From positions 62,001-126,000 of the IMG/VR virus record IMGVR_UViG_3300032293_002041: a stretch of DNA of 64,000 bases; one strand, written 5' to 3'. Position numbers and translations under genes: made by a program. Shown here in pieces: positions 33,401-42,818 of this stretch. Numbering within the stretch: position 1 is the stretch's first letter; the number at the start of each line of letters is the position of its first letter. Source of the DNA: a virus. The notes under the pieces are model-generated. The model saw nothing but the letters and a program-made list of their open reading frames with translations, was not told where the DNA came from and did no database searches.

Positions 33401-35445
33401 GTTTAAAAGAAGATGTTATTAAGGATTTTGGTAATGAAATTATGCTAACAGCCAGCGCTGTTGTAGATAAAAAATTAATTACCATTCCAGTGAGTCCATC
33501 ATTAGACATTATATTGAATGGTGGTGTACCAGAAGGAAGCTTTATGATTTTAACTGGTCAACCAAAATGCGGCAAAGAGATGCCATTAAATAGCTTAATA
33601 TATACTCCCGATGGACCAAGAACAATGGGAGAAATGAAGGTTGGAACAGTAGTCTGTACTCCGGATGGTAATACTGCAAAAGTTATTGGAGTATATCCAC
33701 AGGGAAAGAAGGATATTTATAAGGTCACATTTAATGATGGTTCTTCAGCAGAGTGTGGATTAGAACACAACTGGACTGTTGCCAAAAATAATCGCAAAAG
33801 TGACTATGTAACGATAACCCTAGAAGAGATTATGAGCGAGGGGCTGAGATATAATGATCGTTGGAAGTGGAAGATTCCGTTAACAAAACCAGTTTACTTT
33901 AAACAGCAGAAGAAACTTATTCTTGATCCATATATTTTGGGTTGCTTGATTGGTGATGGTGGACTAACACAAAAGACCCCTAGATTCACAACTTCTGATA
34001 CCTTTATAGCAAGCAAGTTTAGAACTTTCTGTAAAAAAAGAGGACTATCTTTTAGGCATATTGATAAGTACGATTATTCTATTAGTGGTAATGTAGAGTC
34101 AAGTGTTATGGTAAAGAATACTCTAACCAGAGATCTGAAGAAACTAGGATTAATGGGTTGCGGGTCTCATGCCAAATTTATACCAACCGCATATAAGTAT
34201 GCTTCTGTGGCCAATAGACTATCTTTGGTTCGTGGACTAATGGATACCGATGGATATAATAGCAAAGGTAAAAGGGCAGAATATTCAACGGTATCACCAA
34301 GATTAGCTTCTGATGTTAGAGAACTTTTAGAGGGGTTGGGTTACTCTGTTGTGTCAACATTAAGAAATACTAACTGTAATAATAAGAGTTTTCTTTCATA
34401 TAGACTCTGTATTCATGGTAATGACATTAATCAACTATTCAGTTTACCTAGGAAAAAGACCAAGCACAAAAGAATCAAACCTGACTTGTGTAGGACTATT
34501 ATTGATGTGCAAAAGGTTTCTCGCGAAGAAGCCCAGTGCATAGAGATAGACCATAAGGATGGACTTTATTTAACTGATCGTTTTATTGTTACTCATAATA
34601 CCACAACATCTCTAGATTTCGCAGCAACCGCACAAAGACCAGAATATGCTTATAAAGAACTCAAAGAAGGAAGAGAGGTCTATTATCTCAATATTGAGGG
34701 TAGACTTAAGAAACGAGACCTAGAAGGCATCCCAGGACTTAATCTAGATAGATTTCACATCATTGGCTCTCAACAAGGCAAGATATTACATGCGGAAGAA
34801 TATCTCCAGATCGGAGAAAGAATCATAAATGAAATACCGGGATGCGTTCTAATTATAGACTCCTACTCTGCATTATGCACGGAAACAGAAATCACATCAG
34901 ATATGAGTAAAATGCAAAGAGCAGACGGAGCTAAGTTATTAGCTAAATTTTGTAGGAAAGTGGCTAATGTTATTCCTGTAAATAGGAATATCGTGGTAGG
35001 CATTACTCATCTTATGGGGAACCCTGGCACTGGTCATGTTGAATGGAAAGAAAAGAGTGGTCAAGCTATTGCTTATCAAACTGATATCAAGCTCAGAGCA
35101 CAATTCCACAGAGCATGGAAAATTGGAACATCAGAAGATGGTCAGCAGATTGGCCAGGAAATACAGTGGCAAGTTATTTGCTCTGCGTTGGGCGCTCCCG
35201 GCGGCACAATTACCAGCTACATTAGATATGGTCAGGGTATTGACAAGCAGATGGAACTATTAATGCTGGCAGCAGATATTGGATTGATACAAAAGGGTGG
35301 AGCTTGGTATACATTAACTTCAGTAGAAGATAAGCCTAAATTCCAAGGAACTGAAAAAGTCAGACAATATCTGGTTGACCATCCAGACGTTTATGAGAGC
35401 TTATTAGCACAAGTTAAAGAGACTATGGGCATTAAATGCAAATAA
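33397..35445 (+). CDS. recA: RecA-family recombinase interrupted by an intein
   Basis: The 682-residue precursor has exteins of 60 and 281 residues that join to a 341-residue RecA/UvsX-like ATPase. Extein 1 is SPSLDIILNGGVPEGSFMILTGQPKCGK; extein 2 restarts TTTSLDFAA, rebuilding Walker A as GQPKCGKTTTS. Further motifs are VYYLNIEGRL, GCVLIIDSYSALCT (Walker B) and GITHLMGNPG. It should bind ssDNA and promote strand exchange. The exact subfamily (RecA versus UvsX) is uncertain. The next gene (nuclease-like) starts 10 nt before the stop. Confidence 0.83.
   Translation: MSLKEDVIKDFGNEIMLTASAVVDKKLITIPVSPSLDIILNGGVPEGSFMILTGQPKCGKEMPLNSLIYTPDGPRTMGEMKVGTVVCTPDGNTAKVIGVYPQGKKDIYKVTFNDGSSAECGLEHNWTVAKNNRKSDYVTITLEEIMSEGLRYNDRWKWKIPLTKPVYFKQQKKLILDPYILGCLIGDGGLTQKTPRFTTSDTFIASKFRTFCKKRGLSFRHIDKYDYSISGNVESSVMVKNTLTRDLKKLGLMGCGSHAKFIPTAYKYASVANRLSLVRGLMDTDGYNSKGKRAEYSTVSPRLASDVRELLEGLGYSVVSTLRNTNCNNKSFLSYRLCIHGNDINQLFSLPRKKTKHKRIKPDLCRTIIDVQKVSREEAQCIEIDHKDGLYLTDRFIVTHNTTTSLDFAATAQRPEYAYKELKEGREVYYLNIEGRLKKRDLEGIPGLNLDRFHIIGSQQGKILHAEEYLQIGERIINEIPGCVLIIDSYSALCTETEITSDMSKMQRADGAKLLAKFCRKVANVIPVNRNIVVGITHLMGNPGTGHVEWKEKSGQAIAYQTDIKLRAQFHRAWKIGTSEDGQQIGQEIQWQVICSALGAPGGTITSYIRYGQGIDKQMELLMLAADIGLIQKGGAWYTLTSVEDKPKFQGTEKVRQYLVDHPDVYESLLAQVKETMGIKCK
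33577..34599 (+). mobile_element. Intein with LAGLIDADG endonuclease in the recombinase P-loop, class 3 features
   Basis: The insertion runs from Glu61 to Asn401 of the precursor, between Lys60 and Thr402 of Walker A. The N-terminal residue is Glu, not Cys/Ser/Thr. Block B is SSAECGLEHNWTV with His124 and Trp126, block F is AQCIEID with Cys381, and the end is IVTHN with Thr399. The Trp, Cys and Thr correspond to the WCT set that defines class 3 inteins, which splice without an N-terminal nucleophile. A homing endonuclease is present: ILGCLIGDGGL (about 180-190) and LVRGLMDTDGY (about 277-287). Splice sites are assigned by eye. Confidence 0.85.
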
Positions 35446-35855
35446 AAGATCTTGACGGCAATCTTTGCAATTGGCAACTCATTGGAGGCATTGCTCATGG
35501 TGCCGCTAAAAATAAATCTTCTTTGCATTTGACTGCTAGAGAATTAATACATAAATGCTTCCCAACTATGCAGATACTTGAGGAAGTAGCGATTCCTTTG
35601 AGAAGATCGGAAACTCTATATTTGGATTTTTATATACCTCTTTTAAAACGAACCGTCGAGGTGCATGGTGAACAACATTATAAGTTTACTCCATTTTATC
35701 ATAGCACATTATTAGGATTTGTAAAACACAAAAAAAGAGATCAGGAAAAACAAGAGTGGTGCGAAATAAATGGTATTTCATATATTGAATTACCTTTCAA
35801 CGAAAACGAAGAATCATGGTTAAATAGGATTAAAAATGAACAACAAAACAGCTAA
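35436..35855 (+). CDS. Vsr/PD-(D/E)XK-like nuclease
   Basis: 139 residues. ARELIHKCFPTMQILEEVAI followed by ETLYLDFYIPLLKRTVEVHGEQHYKFT gives an E...D...ExHGxxHY arrangement, found in Vsr-like and related single-strand or homing nucleases (the usual ExK is ExH here). DQEKQEWCEINGISYIELP matches the C-terminal strand of the fold. A similar layout occurs in the 51873 gene. It overlaps recA by 10 nt and probably acts in recombination. Confidence 0.62.
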   Translation: MQIKDLDGNLCNWQLIGGIAHGAAKNKSSLHLTARELIHKCFPTMQILEEVAIPLRRSETLYLDFYIPLLKRTVEVHGEQHYKFTPFYHSTLLGFVKHKKRDQEKQEWCEINGISYIELPFNENEESWLNRIKNEQQNS

Positions 35856-36327
35856 AGAAGAACTACAAGATTGGGATGTTTTACTGGACGAATATGAATC
35901 TGGAATTGGTCTACCAAAATATAGTAGTGGATTATTGCCAGAAACAGAATTAAATACTTATTTATCAATGAATAGAGACGAGCTAGAAAAGCTGACGCCA
36001 GAAGATTGTGGACAAATTTCATATAGGTTAGGCCAATTTGCTTTTCATATACAGAGAACAATTAATAGAGAAATTGCCAGGAATAATTGGGCCGATGACA
36101 CTATAAAGGTAGTTATCGCAGATGATATCAATAACTATAAGGGGTATGGCTATGTGGAAAAAGCTAATCAAGCTATCAAACATAACGACAAAGCCCAATC
36201 TCTCAATAAAATTAGGATATACTCTAAGCAAAGAACCGATAGGTTGTCATACCTAGCAAACTCTGTTAAAAACTTGTCTGATATTCTTCTTTCTATTCAA
36301 AAAATAAAGATGGTGAAACATGGATAA
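35836..36327 (+). CDS. Protein of unknown function, predicted helical
   Basis: 163 residues, starting 20 nt inside the nuclease-like gene. Contains EDCGQISYRLGQFAFHIQRT, INREIARNNWADDTIKVVIAD and a C-terminal helix LSYLANSVKNLSDILLSIQKI. Mostly alpha-helical with no metal or nucleotide motif. Between recombination and helicase genes, so a replication accessory role is possible. No family is recognised. Confidence 0.57.
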   Translation: MNNKTAKEELQDWDVLLDEYESGIGLPKYSSGLLPETELNTYLSMNRDELEKLTPEDCGQISYRLGQFAFHIQRTINREIARNNWADDTIKVVIADDINNYKGYGYVEKANQAIKHNDKAQSLNKIRIYSKQRTDRLSYLANSVKNLSDILLSIQKIKMVKHG

Positions 36328-36733
36328 TCCAAACCTAGATCCACAGCAGATACAGCAAATGATACAGTTACTACAAGCTATGTTGCCAACAGCTGGTCCA
36401 TCCCCTACTACAAATGAAGGAACCAGCGACTCTGCTTCTTCTCCAAAAAGAAAGCCAAGGAAAAAGACCGCAAATACTGCAACTCATAATATCAAAGCTA
36501 AGCCAGAACGAGAGAATAAGTTTGATCAAATGGCTGAGTTACATATGCATAGAGAAGATATTGCTGTCGATAAGAAATTGGCTATCCAACCACCAGTACC
36601 ACGAGCAAGAAAATTCAGAATGCTTAAGGCAACTTGTAGGGTGTGCGGAAAAACAGAAGATATAAATCCTGTGTTAATAACAGACTCTCTAGATAGATAT
36701 AAGTGCAACAAATGTTCAGCAGGAGCAGGTTGA
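36320..36733 (+). CDS. Zinc-ribbon protein of unknown function
   Basis: 137 residues. A helical, glutamine-rich start (DPQQIQQMIQLLQAML) is followed by a basic Ser/Pro/Thr linker (about 25-60) and a C-terminal zinc ribbon with ATCRVCGKTED and KCNKCSAG (two CxxC pairs). It precedes the helicase gene by 1 nt. A helicase loader or transcription-related role would fit the position but is not shown. Confidence 0.6.
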   Translation: MDNPNLDPQQIQQMIQLLQAMLPTAGPSPTTNEGTSDSASSPKRKPRKKTANTATHNIKAKPERENKFDQMAELHMHREDIAVDKKLAIQPPVPRARKFRMLKATCRVCGKTEDINPVLITDSLDRYKCNKCSAGAG

Positions 36734-36734
36734 T

Positions 36735-38189
36735 ATGATTTTGTGTGATTCAGCAGCAGAAAGAGCTGTTCTTTCCGGTATATGTAATTATGGAGAGGAT
36801 GCTTACTTGGATGTGGCAGATATTGTACAGGATTCTTCTTTTACAATTGACAGCAATTCTATTATTTTTAAGTGCTTAAAAGTTGTCTGCGAAAGAGAAC
36901 AAAAGCCCGATATTGACATAGCTACCATTTTTTCTGTAGCAGAAGAATTGGGATTTGGTCATATTTTAGCAAAAAAAGAAGAAGCCCAGCATTTAAGAGC
37001 AATTATTGATTTTCCTGTTGCTGTAGATAATGTAAGAAAATTTGCAGCTAAAATTAGAAAGCTTGAAATAGCTAGACTATTACGCAAGCAGCTTGAGTTA
37101 GCACAAGAGAAGATATTAGACGTTAATGGAACAGAACCGATAGGTTCGATTCTAGGTATAGCCGAAGAGACCATATTCAATTTTACGTCTCTTCTTAACG
37201 ACTCAGACAACAACCCCGTACCAATTGGCAACGATCTAGATGCATATATACATAATCTAGAACATAATAGGGTTGATCAGGTTGGTATACCCACAGGTTT
37301 TCCTGCTTATGATCATGCAATAGGTGGCGGTCTAAGAAAAGGAACCGTGAATGTTATCGGGGCTAGACCTAAAACTGGCAAAACATTACTATCAGATAAT
37401 ATAGGCAATAATATAGCTAAACTAGGGATTCCAGTTCTTAATATGGATACTGAGATGAATAAAGAAGACCATATCAATAGAATATTAGCTATGATGACAG
37501 AAATTGAAATCAATGCTATAGAGACTGGTAAGTTCGCAGAATCTCCAGATAAAAAGAATAAGCTAATAGCAGCAGCTACAGAACTGAAAAAGACCAAACT
37601 ATTTCATAAAAGTATTGCTGGTCAACCGTTTGAAGATCAGCTTGCAATCATGAGAAGGTGGGTACTAAAAGAAGTTGGTCTTAATGACGATGGCACAGCT
37701 AAGGAATGTGTTATTTTTTATGACTATCTTAAACTAATGGATAGTGCTGGCATGAGTCAGGATCTTAAAGAATATCAGGTATTAGGATTCATGATGACTT
37801 CTTTGCATAATTTTGCTACCAGATATAAGGTGCCTATCGTTGCATTCATACAGTTGAACAGAGATGGCATCACAAAAGAAAGTACAGATTCTGCCAGCGG
37901 ATCTGACCGTATTATATGGCTATGTAGCAACTTTAGTATTTTCAAACGAAAAACTCCAGAAGAGATAGCAGAAGATGGACCAGATAATGGTAATCGTAAA
38001 TTGGTCCCATTAATCAGTAGACACGGAGGAGGTTTGGATGACAATGATTATATTAATTGTCATATGAAGGGTTGGTGTGCGAAAATCACAGAAGGCAAGA
38101 CCAGACTTGAGGTACTTAACAATAAGGGTGGAACATCTGATGGCTTTATCGTCAACAATACAAATGAACAAGAAATCCCGTTCGAATAA
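36735..38189 (+). CDS. DnaB-like replicative helicase
   Basis: 484 residues. The N-terminal domain (AAERAVLSGICNYGEDAYLD, IIFKCLKVVCEREQKPDI) is of DnaB type. The C-terminal RecA-like motor has IPTGFPAYDHAIGGGLRKGTV, Walker A as GARPKTGKTLLSDN, LNMDTEMNKEDHINRILAMM, a Walker B-type CVIFYDYLKLM, and VPIVAFIQLNRDG. It should unwind DNA at the fork as a hexamer, with the primase encoded next. The primase gene starts 26 nt before its stop. Confidence 0.88.
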   Translation: MILCDSAAERAVLSGICNYGEDAYLDVADIVQDSSFTIDSNSIIFKCLKVVCEREQKPDIDIATIFSVAEELGFGHILAKKEEAQHLRAIIDFPVAVDNVRKFAAKIRKLEIARLLRKQLELAQEKILDVNGTEPIGSILGIAEETIFNFTSLLNDSDNNPVPIGNDLDAYIHNLEHNRVDQVGIPTGFPAYDHAIGGGLRKGTVNVIGARPKTGKTLLSDNIGNNIAKLGIPVLNMDTEMNKEDHINRILAMMTEIEINAIETGKFAESPDKKNKLIAAATELKKTKLFHKSIAGQPFEDQLAIMRRWVLKEVGLNDDGTAKECVIFYDYLKLMDSAGMSQDLKEYQVLGFMMTSLHNFATRYKVPIVAFIQLNRDGITKESTDSASGSDRIIWLCSNFSIFKRKTPEEIAEDGPDNGNRKLVPLISRHGGGLDDNDYINCHMKGWCAKITEGKTRLEVLNNKGGTSDGFIVNNTNEQEIPFE

Positions 38190-39321
38190 TGATCAGACCA
38201 AACTTAAAATAGTTTGCGATGATATTTGTGACAACATATATCCTCTGCTTGATGCTTTTGGCTTGGAATATAGATCCAATAACAAAATGATTTCTATGTC
38301 TTGCCCAATTCATGGTGGAGACAATATGTCTGCCATTAATCTATATCCAGAAGGAGATAGATACAGAGGAAACTGGAAGTGCAGGACTCATGGGTGCGAA
38401 CAGATATTTAAGTCTTCTGTTATAGGGTTCGTTAGAGGAATACTCTCGCATCAAAAGCATGGATGGGAAGAAGATGGAGATAAAACATGTAGCTTCAATG
38501 ATGCCTTGGAGTTTTGTCTCAAATTTATCAATAAAGACCTAAAGAATATTAAAGTCTCGAAAACGGAAAGAGATAAAAAATCTTTTACCAGTACTGTTAG
38601 CTACTTATCCAGAGATGCTCAGGTATTGGATAAGACAGTTCAACTACCAACAAGAGACCAAGTAAGAAAAAATTTAAAAATGTCTCCAGACTATTATATT
38701 CAAAGGGGCTATTCTATAGAGATATTGGATAAGTACGATGTAGGCTTATGCGATAATGCCACTAAAGAAATGTATAATAGGATTGTGGTACCTATTTATA
38801 ATAATGATTATACTCATATGATTGCGTGTAGCGGAAGAAGCATATCTGATAAGTGTAGTCATTGTTCATCTTATCATAACGCAACTGAAAAATGCCCATC
38901 AGACGAAAAAAAGTGGCTTTATCCAAAATGGAAACACAGCGCTAATTTTAAAAGCCAAAATTCTTTGTACAATTTCTGGTTTGCGAAAGAGCACATTATG
39001 AAAAGCAATCAAGTAATTATTGTTGAGAGCCCCGGTAATGTTTGGAGACTAGAAGAAAACGGCATCCATAACAGTGTGGCTATATTCGGATCGTCTTTGA
39101 GCGATAGACAAAAAATTCTACTTGATTCGTCTGGAGCTATGACTATCGTAATCTTAACAGATAATGATGAAGCTGGCAGAAAAGCGGCTGAACAAATTAA
39201 GTCAAAGTGTCAAAATACCTATCGAGTTTTTATTCCATCAATCAGTAAGCCCGATGTGGGAGAGATGACATCAGAAGAAATTAATACTGAAATAAAACCA
39301 TATCTAGAAAGTATAGTATGA
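38164..39321 (+). CDS. DnaG-like primase with TOPRIM domain
   Basis: 385 residues from ATG 38164, inside the helicase end; the longer frame from 38077 would overlap the helicase coding region further. A zinc-binding region (SCPIHGGDNMSA, KCRTHGCEQI) lies near the N-terminus. The TOPRIM core follows with IIVESPGNVWRLEENG (catalytic Glu), AIFGSSLSD and VILTDNDEAGRKAAEQI (DxD). A middle CSHCSSYHNATEKC is an additional likely metal site. It makes RNA primers for the phage fork; helicase and primase are adjacent and probably interact. Confidence 0.86.
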   Translation: MNKKSRSNNDQTKLKIVCDDICDNIYPLLDAFGLEYRSNNKMISMSCPIHGGDNMSAINLYPEGDRYRGNWKCRTHGCEQIFKSSVIGFVRGILSHQKHGWEEDGDKTCSFNDALEFCLKFINKDLKNIKVSKTERDKKSFTSTVSYLSRDAQVLDKTVQLPTRDQVRKNLKMSPDYYIQRGYSIEILDKYDVGLCDNATKEMYNRIVVPIYNNDYTHMIACSGRSISDKCSHCSSYHNATEKCPSDEKKWLYPKWKHSANFKSQNSLYNFWFAKEHIMKSNQVIIVESPGNVWRLEENGIHNSVAIFGSSLSDRQKILLDSSGAMTIVILTDNDEAGRKAAEQIKSKCQNTYRVFIPSISKPDVGEMTSEEINTEIKPYLESIV

Positions 39322-39908
39322 GTACAATTATTGCATTTGCTGGAAGAAAGCAGTCTGGAAAAACTACTTGTTCTGAAAATATTTGTGATTACTATAATAC
39401 TAAACATTCTGGTTTATCTAAGGTATATAACTTTGCTGATCCTTTAAAACAGGATATATGCATGAATATACTTGGATTGACTCATGATCAATGCTATGGG
39501 TCAGATATTGATAAGAATACTACAACTCATATAGAGTGGGATGAACAGAAGCTTACTGCAAGAGAAGTTATGCAAATAGTTGGTACTGATATTTTTCGAA
39601 AAATGTATAATGGTGTTTGGGTAAATGCCACAATCTCTAAAATTAATCGAGAACATATGGGTTTGGCTGTTATTGCTGACTGTAGATTTCCAAATGAAGT
39701 AGAAGCAGTTAAGAGTGCTGGAGGGATAGTTATTAAGTTAACTAGAAATCTATATAACTCAAATCATGCAAGCGAAATTGCTCTTGATCCAGAAAACTAT
39801 AGTCCAGATAATTTTGATCTAGTTGTACACAATGAGAAGATTGGTATTCAAGAACAAAACGATCTAATTGTATCATTTTTACAAAAAAGAGGGGTGTTCT
39901 CATTATAA
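39318..39908 (+). CDS. Deoxynucleoside monophosphate kinase-like protein
   Basis: 196 residues. IIAFAGRKQSGKTTCSENI is Walker A; FADPLKQDIC, LTAREVMQIVGTDIFRKM and VIADCRFPNEVEAVKSAGG are blocks shared with T4 gp1-like dNMP kinases. It phosphorylates dNMPs to dNDPs and would pair with dCMP deaminase, dUTPase and NrdJ in the window. Overlaps the primase end by 4 nt and the following nuclease start by a few nt. Confidence 0.83.
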   Translation: MSTIIAFAGRKQSGKTTCSENICDYYNTKHSGLSKVYNFADPLKQDICMNILGLTHDQCYGSDIDKNTTTHIEWDEQKLTAREVMQIVGTDIFRKMYNGVWVNATISKINREHMGLAVIADCRFPNEVEAVKSAGGIVIKLTRNLYNSNHASEIALDPENYSPDNFDLVVHNEKIGIQEQNDLIVSFLQKRGVFSL

Positions 39909-40945
39909 TAACATATCTAAGAAGTAGTTCTTATGGCACTCACTCAATGTGTCCACAGCAATATTTTTTTGAATATATTCTTGGCTTAAGATCTCCGTCT
40001 AATAAAAAAGCTGACAAGGGGACTGTGGTGCATAAAGTTCTAGAGATATTGGCATATGTCAAACTTAATCAACAAAATAAAATAAATATTTTTGAAGACG
40101 ATGTTGTTGGTTCTGTGAATATTAATAATTACAGCTTAAATACGATCATAGAAAAAGTATATAAATACTATACCTCAAGATTCACCCACCACGAATGGGA
40201 CATAAAGGATTATAAAGATTGTCACGGATGGGTTTACAAAGCCCTAGAATACAATGGTGGCATGTTTGACCCTAGGAATAGGGACATAGTGCAGCCAGAG
40301 CAGCATTTTGACATAGAGATTAAAAAACCATGGTCTTCTTATAAATACGATACTAAAGATGGATTACTAGAAGGTAATTTAGCTATCAAGGGCACAATAG
40401 ATCTTATCACCAGGATTAATGATAAAACCTTAGAAGTAATAGACTGGAAGACTGGAAGAAGACTAGATTGGGCGACAGGAGAAGAAAAAACCCAAGAAAA
40501 GCTACAAAATGATCCTCAACTAAGAATATATCATTATGCTATACAACATTTATATCCAGAAATTGAGCATGTTATGATCTCTATTGATTTTATTAATGAC
40601 GGTGGGGCATTTACTATTTGTTTTGACAAAAGCGATCTTTTCAAAACAGAAATCATGCTTAAGAATAAATTTGAAACTATTAAGAATACACAAAAACCTC
40701 AACTTAATAAAACCTGGAAATGTACTAAGCTATGTCATTTTGGGAAAACAACATTTGAGAATACTTCCATAGCTCCAATAATAGAATACAGAGATAATCA
40801 GATAACACCAAAAGATAAGTGTATGACTAAGTGCGAGCAAGTAAAGCATGATATAGACACCAAAGGCACAGAAGTCGTGATTGACGAATATCAAACTCCG
40901 GGTTATAGTATTGGACACTACAAGGCACCCGGAAGCACCGCATGA
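39902..40945 (+). CDS. RecB/Cas4-like PD-(D/E)XK nuclease, probable non-ATG start
   Basis: About 347 residues. The catalytic core is AIKGTIDLITR and LEVIDWKTGRR (Asp, Asp-x-Lys), with GTVVHKVLEI (motif with His) and DPQLRIYHYAI (QxxxY) as in RecB-type nucleases. The first in-frame ATG (39947) would cut off ITYLRSSSYGTHS-MCPQQYFFEYILGL, the usual N-terminal strand and helix of this family. AGAGGGG at 39888-39894 instead suits a start near ATT 39902 or the ATA 39905. Late cysteines (CTKLCHF, CMTKCEQ) may form an iron-sulfur or zinc site. It overlaps the polymerase gene by 4 nt. Confidence 0.78.
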   Translation: MIITYLRSSSYGTHSMCPQQYFFEYILGLRSPSNKKADKGTVVHKVLEILAYVKLNQQNKINIFEDDVVGSVNINNYSLNTIIEKVYKYYTSRFTHHEWDIKDYKDCHGWVYKALEYNGGMFDPRNRDIVQPEQHFDIEIKKPWSSYKYDTKDGLLEGNLAIKGTIDLITRINDKTLEVIDWKTGRRLDWATGEEKTQEKLQNDPQLRIYHYAIQHLYPEIEHVMISIDFINDGGAFTICFDKSDLFKTEIMLKNKFETIKNTQKPQLNKTWKCTKLCHFGKTTFENTSIAPIIEYRDNQITPKDKCMTKCEQVKHDIDTKGTEVVIDEYQTPGYSIGHYKAPGSTA

Positions 40946-42816
40946 AAAATTATACTCCGCTCCATTGTCATTCGATGTATAGCTTATTGGATGGATTGTC
41001 TCAGCCAAAAACAATGGCCGAAAGATGTCAAGAAATTGGAGCATCTTCTTGCGCTCTAACAGATCATGGTAACATAGCCGGAACTGTTAAGTTTTATACT
41101 GAAATGAAAAAGCATGGTATCAAACCCATATTGGGTTGCGAGCTATATATTTGCAACGATAATCCATCAATACAAAGCAAAGAGAATAAAGATCTTAGTC
41201 ATTTTGTAATATTGGCAAAAAACTTTGAAGGATGGAAAAGCTTAATCAGAATAACTTCAGAGTCTAATAGGCCAGACTTCTATTATCACAAGCCGAGACT
41301 CAGCCTATCAACCCTAGCGCAGTTCTGCAACAACAATATTATTGGTTTTTGCGGACATGCTGGTTCAACTATAGCTGACAAGATTATGCTAGGAGAAAGT
41401 CTAAATCCAGATTGGAAAGAAATTGGCATTCAACAAATCGGCCTATATAGAGAGATATTTGGTAGAGACAATTTTTTTCTTGAAGCCCAATTAATGGATT
41501 CAGAAAACTCACCAATTCAGAAGATATTGACCGATGCGATGAGAGAGCTTGCAAAGCATACCTCTACCAAGATTATAGCCACACCAGACGCTCATTATTG
41601 CCGCAAGGAGGACGCAATTGATCAAAGAGTACTGCTGTGCAATAATTTAAAAACAACCTTCCCAGAGATCAGCAGGAAGATCACGAATGATGAGGAAGTT
41701 CCTCTTGGCTGCTTTTTTACATCTGACAACTTTCACATATTATCTCAGGAAGAAATACGATTATTTCACACAGAGGAAGAAATCGAGAACACCAATTTTG
41801 TGGCTAATTTATGTGAAGAATATAATATTTTGGATAAGCCACAATTACCACCATTTCCATGTCCAAACAATCTGGACGATGCTGAGTATCTGAGAGAATT
41901 ATGTAGAAACGGATGGAGAGAGAAAATTGCCAATGATATCCCAAAAGAAGACCATGGTAAGTATGTTGATAGGATTAAATATGAGCTTGATGTTTTACAG
42001 GGAGCTGGGCTATCAAGCTACTTTTTGATTGTGCAAGATATTGTGAATTATGTTAGGTCTAATAATTGGCTCCCAGGACCAGGAAGAGGAAGTGCTGCTG
42101 GTTGCTTAGTCTCTTATTTAATCGGTATTACTAGTATAGACCCGATTAAGTATAATCTTCTTTTCGATAGATTTTACAATGCTGGTCGTAATAGTAAAGA
42201 CCATATCTCAATGCCAGACATTGATGTGGACGTACCAATTAATAAAAGAGAAAATGTTATCGAATATATTAAACAGTGCTACGGAAAAGACAAGGTGTCT
42301 CAAATGATAACATTCAATACGATTAAAGGTAGAGGAGCTATCAAGGATGTCTTAAGAGTATATGGTAATATATCTTTTGATGAGATGAATAAAATTACTA
42401 AAAGTATTCCAGATGAGTCCAAAATTGCCGACGATCTTCAAGAAATGAAAGAAGAAACCGGAGAAGCATCAATTATTAGATGGGCTTTAGAAAATCAGCC
42501 AGATAAGCTTAGGGAGTGGTGTTTTATCGATGAAAAGAACGAATTACAAGGACCACTTGCAAAAAGATTTGAGCAGGCTATAAGATTGGAAGGCACCAAG
42601 TCTAATCAGTCCAAACATGCCGCTGGTATAGCCATTAGTGCCAATCCATTAAATATATCATGCCCAATGGTTTATGATTCAAAAAACGAACAGATGATAG
42701 CTGGCATGGAAATGCAAGATTTAGAATCGTTAGGTATAATTAAGTTTGATATTTTAGGTGTAGCGATGTTAGATAAAATTATGACTATTCGAGACATTTT
42801 AAGAACAGGAGAATAA
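40942..42816 (+). CDS. dnaE: DNA polymerase III alpha subunit, N-terminal part (split DnaE)
   Basis: 624 residues covering PHP and palm. PHP motifs are LHCHSMYSLLDG and ALTDHGNIAG. The palm has GPGRGSAAGCLVSYLIGIT, MPDIDVDVP (Asp428, Asp430) and GIIKFDILGVAML (Asp603), equal to E. coli D401, D403 and D555. All three catalytic aspartates are therefore in this piece. It then stops at DILRTGE, where a normal DnaE continues into the fingers. The fingers and the rest are encoded at 43712. No intein fragment is found at the end, so assembly must be non-covalent. Confidence 0.9.
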   Translation: MKNYTPLHCHSMYSLLDGLSQPKTMAERCQEIGASSCALTDHGNIAGTVKFYTEMKKHGIKPILGCELYICNDNPSIQSKENKDLSHFVILAKNFEGWKSLIRITSESNRPDFYYHKPRLSLSTLAQFCNNNIIGFCGHAGSTIADKIMLGESLNPDWKEIGIQQIGLYREIFGRDNFFLEAQLMDSENSPIQKILTDAMRELAKHTSTKIIATPDAHYCRKEDAIDQRVLLCNNLKTTFPEISRKITNDEEVPLGCFFTSDNFHILSQEEIRLFHTEEEIENTNFVANLCEEYNILDKPQLPPFPCPNNLDDAEYLRELCRNGWREKIANDIPKEDHGKYVDRIKYELDVLQGAGLSSYFLIVQDIVNYVRSNNWLPGPGRGSAAGCLVSYLIGITSIDPIKYNLLFDRFYNAGRNSKDHISMPDIDVDVPINKRENVIEYIKQCYGKDKVSQMITFNTIKGRGAIKDVLRVYGNISFDEMNKITKSIPDESKIADDLQEMKEETGEASIIRWALENQPDKLREWCFIDEKNELQGPLAKRFEQAIRLEGTKSNQSKHAAGIAISANPLNISCPMVYDSKNEQMIAGMEMQDLESLGIIKFDILGVAMLDKIMTIRDILRTGE

Positions 42817-42818
42817 AT

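Noticed and set aside
38077-38163. Longer N-terminus for the primase
   Set aside because: Would extend inside the helicase coding region without a ribosome site; ATG 38164 gives the usual small overlap and keeps the zinc region complete.
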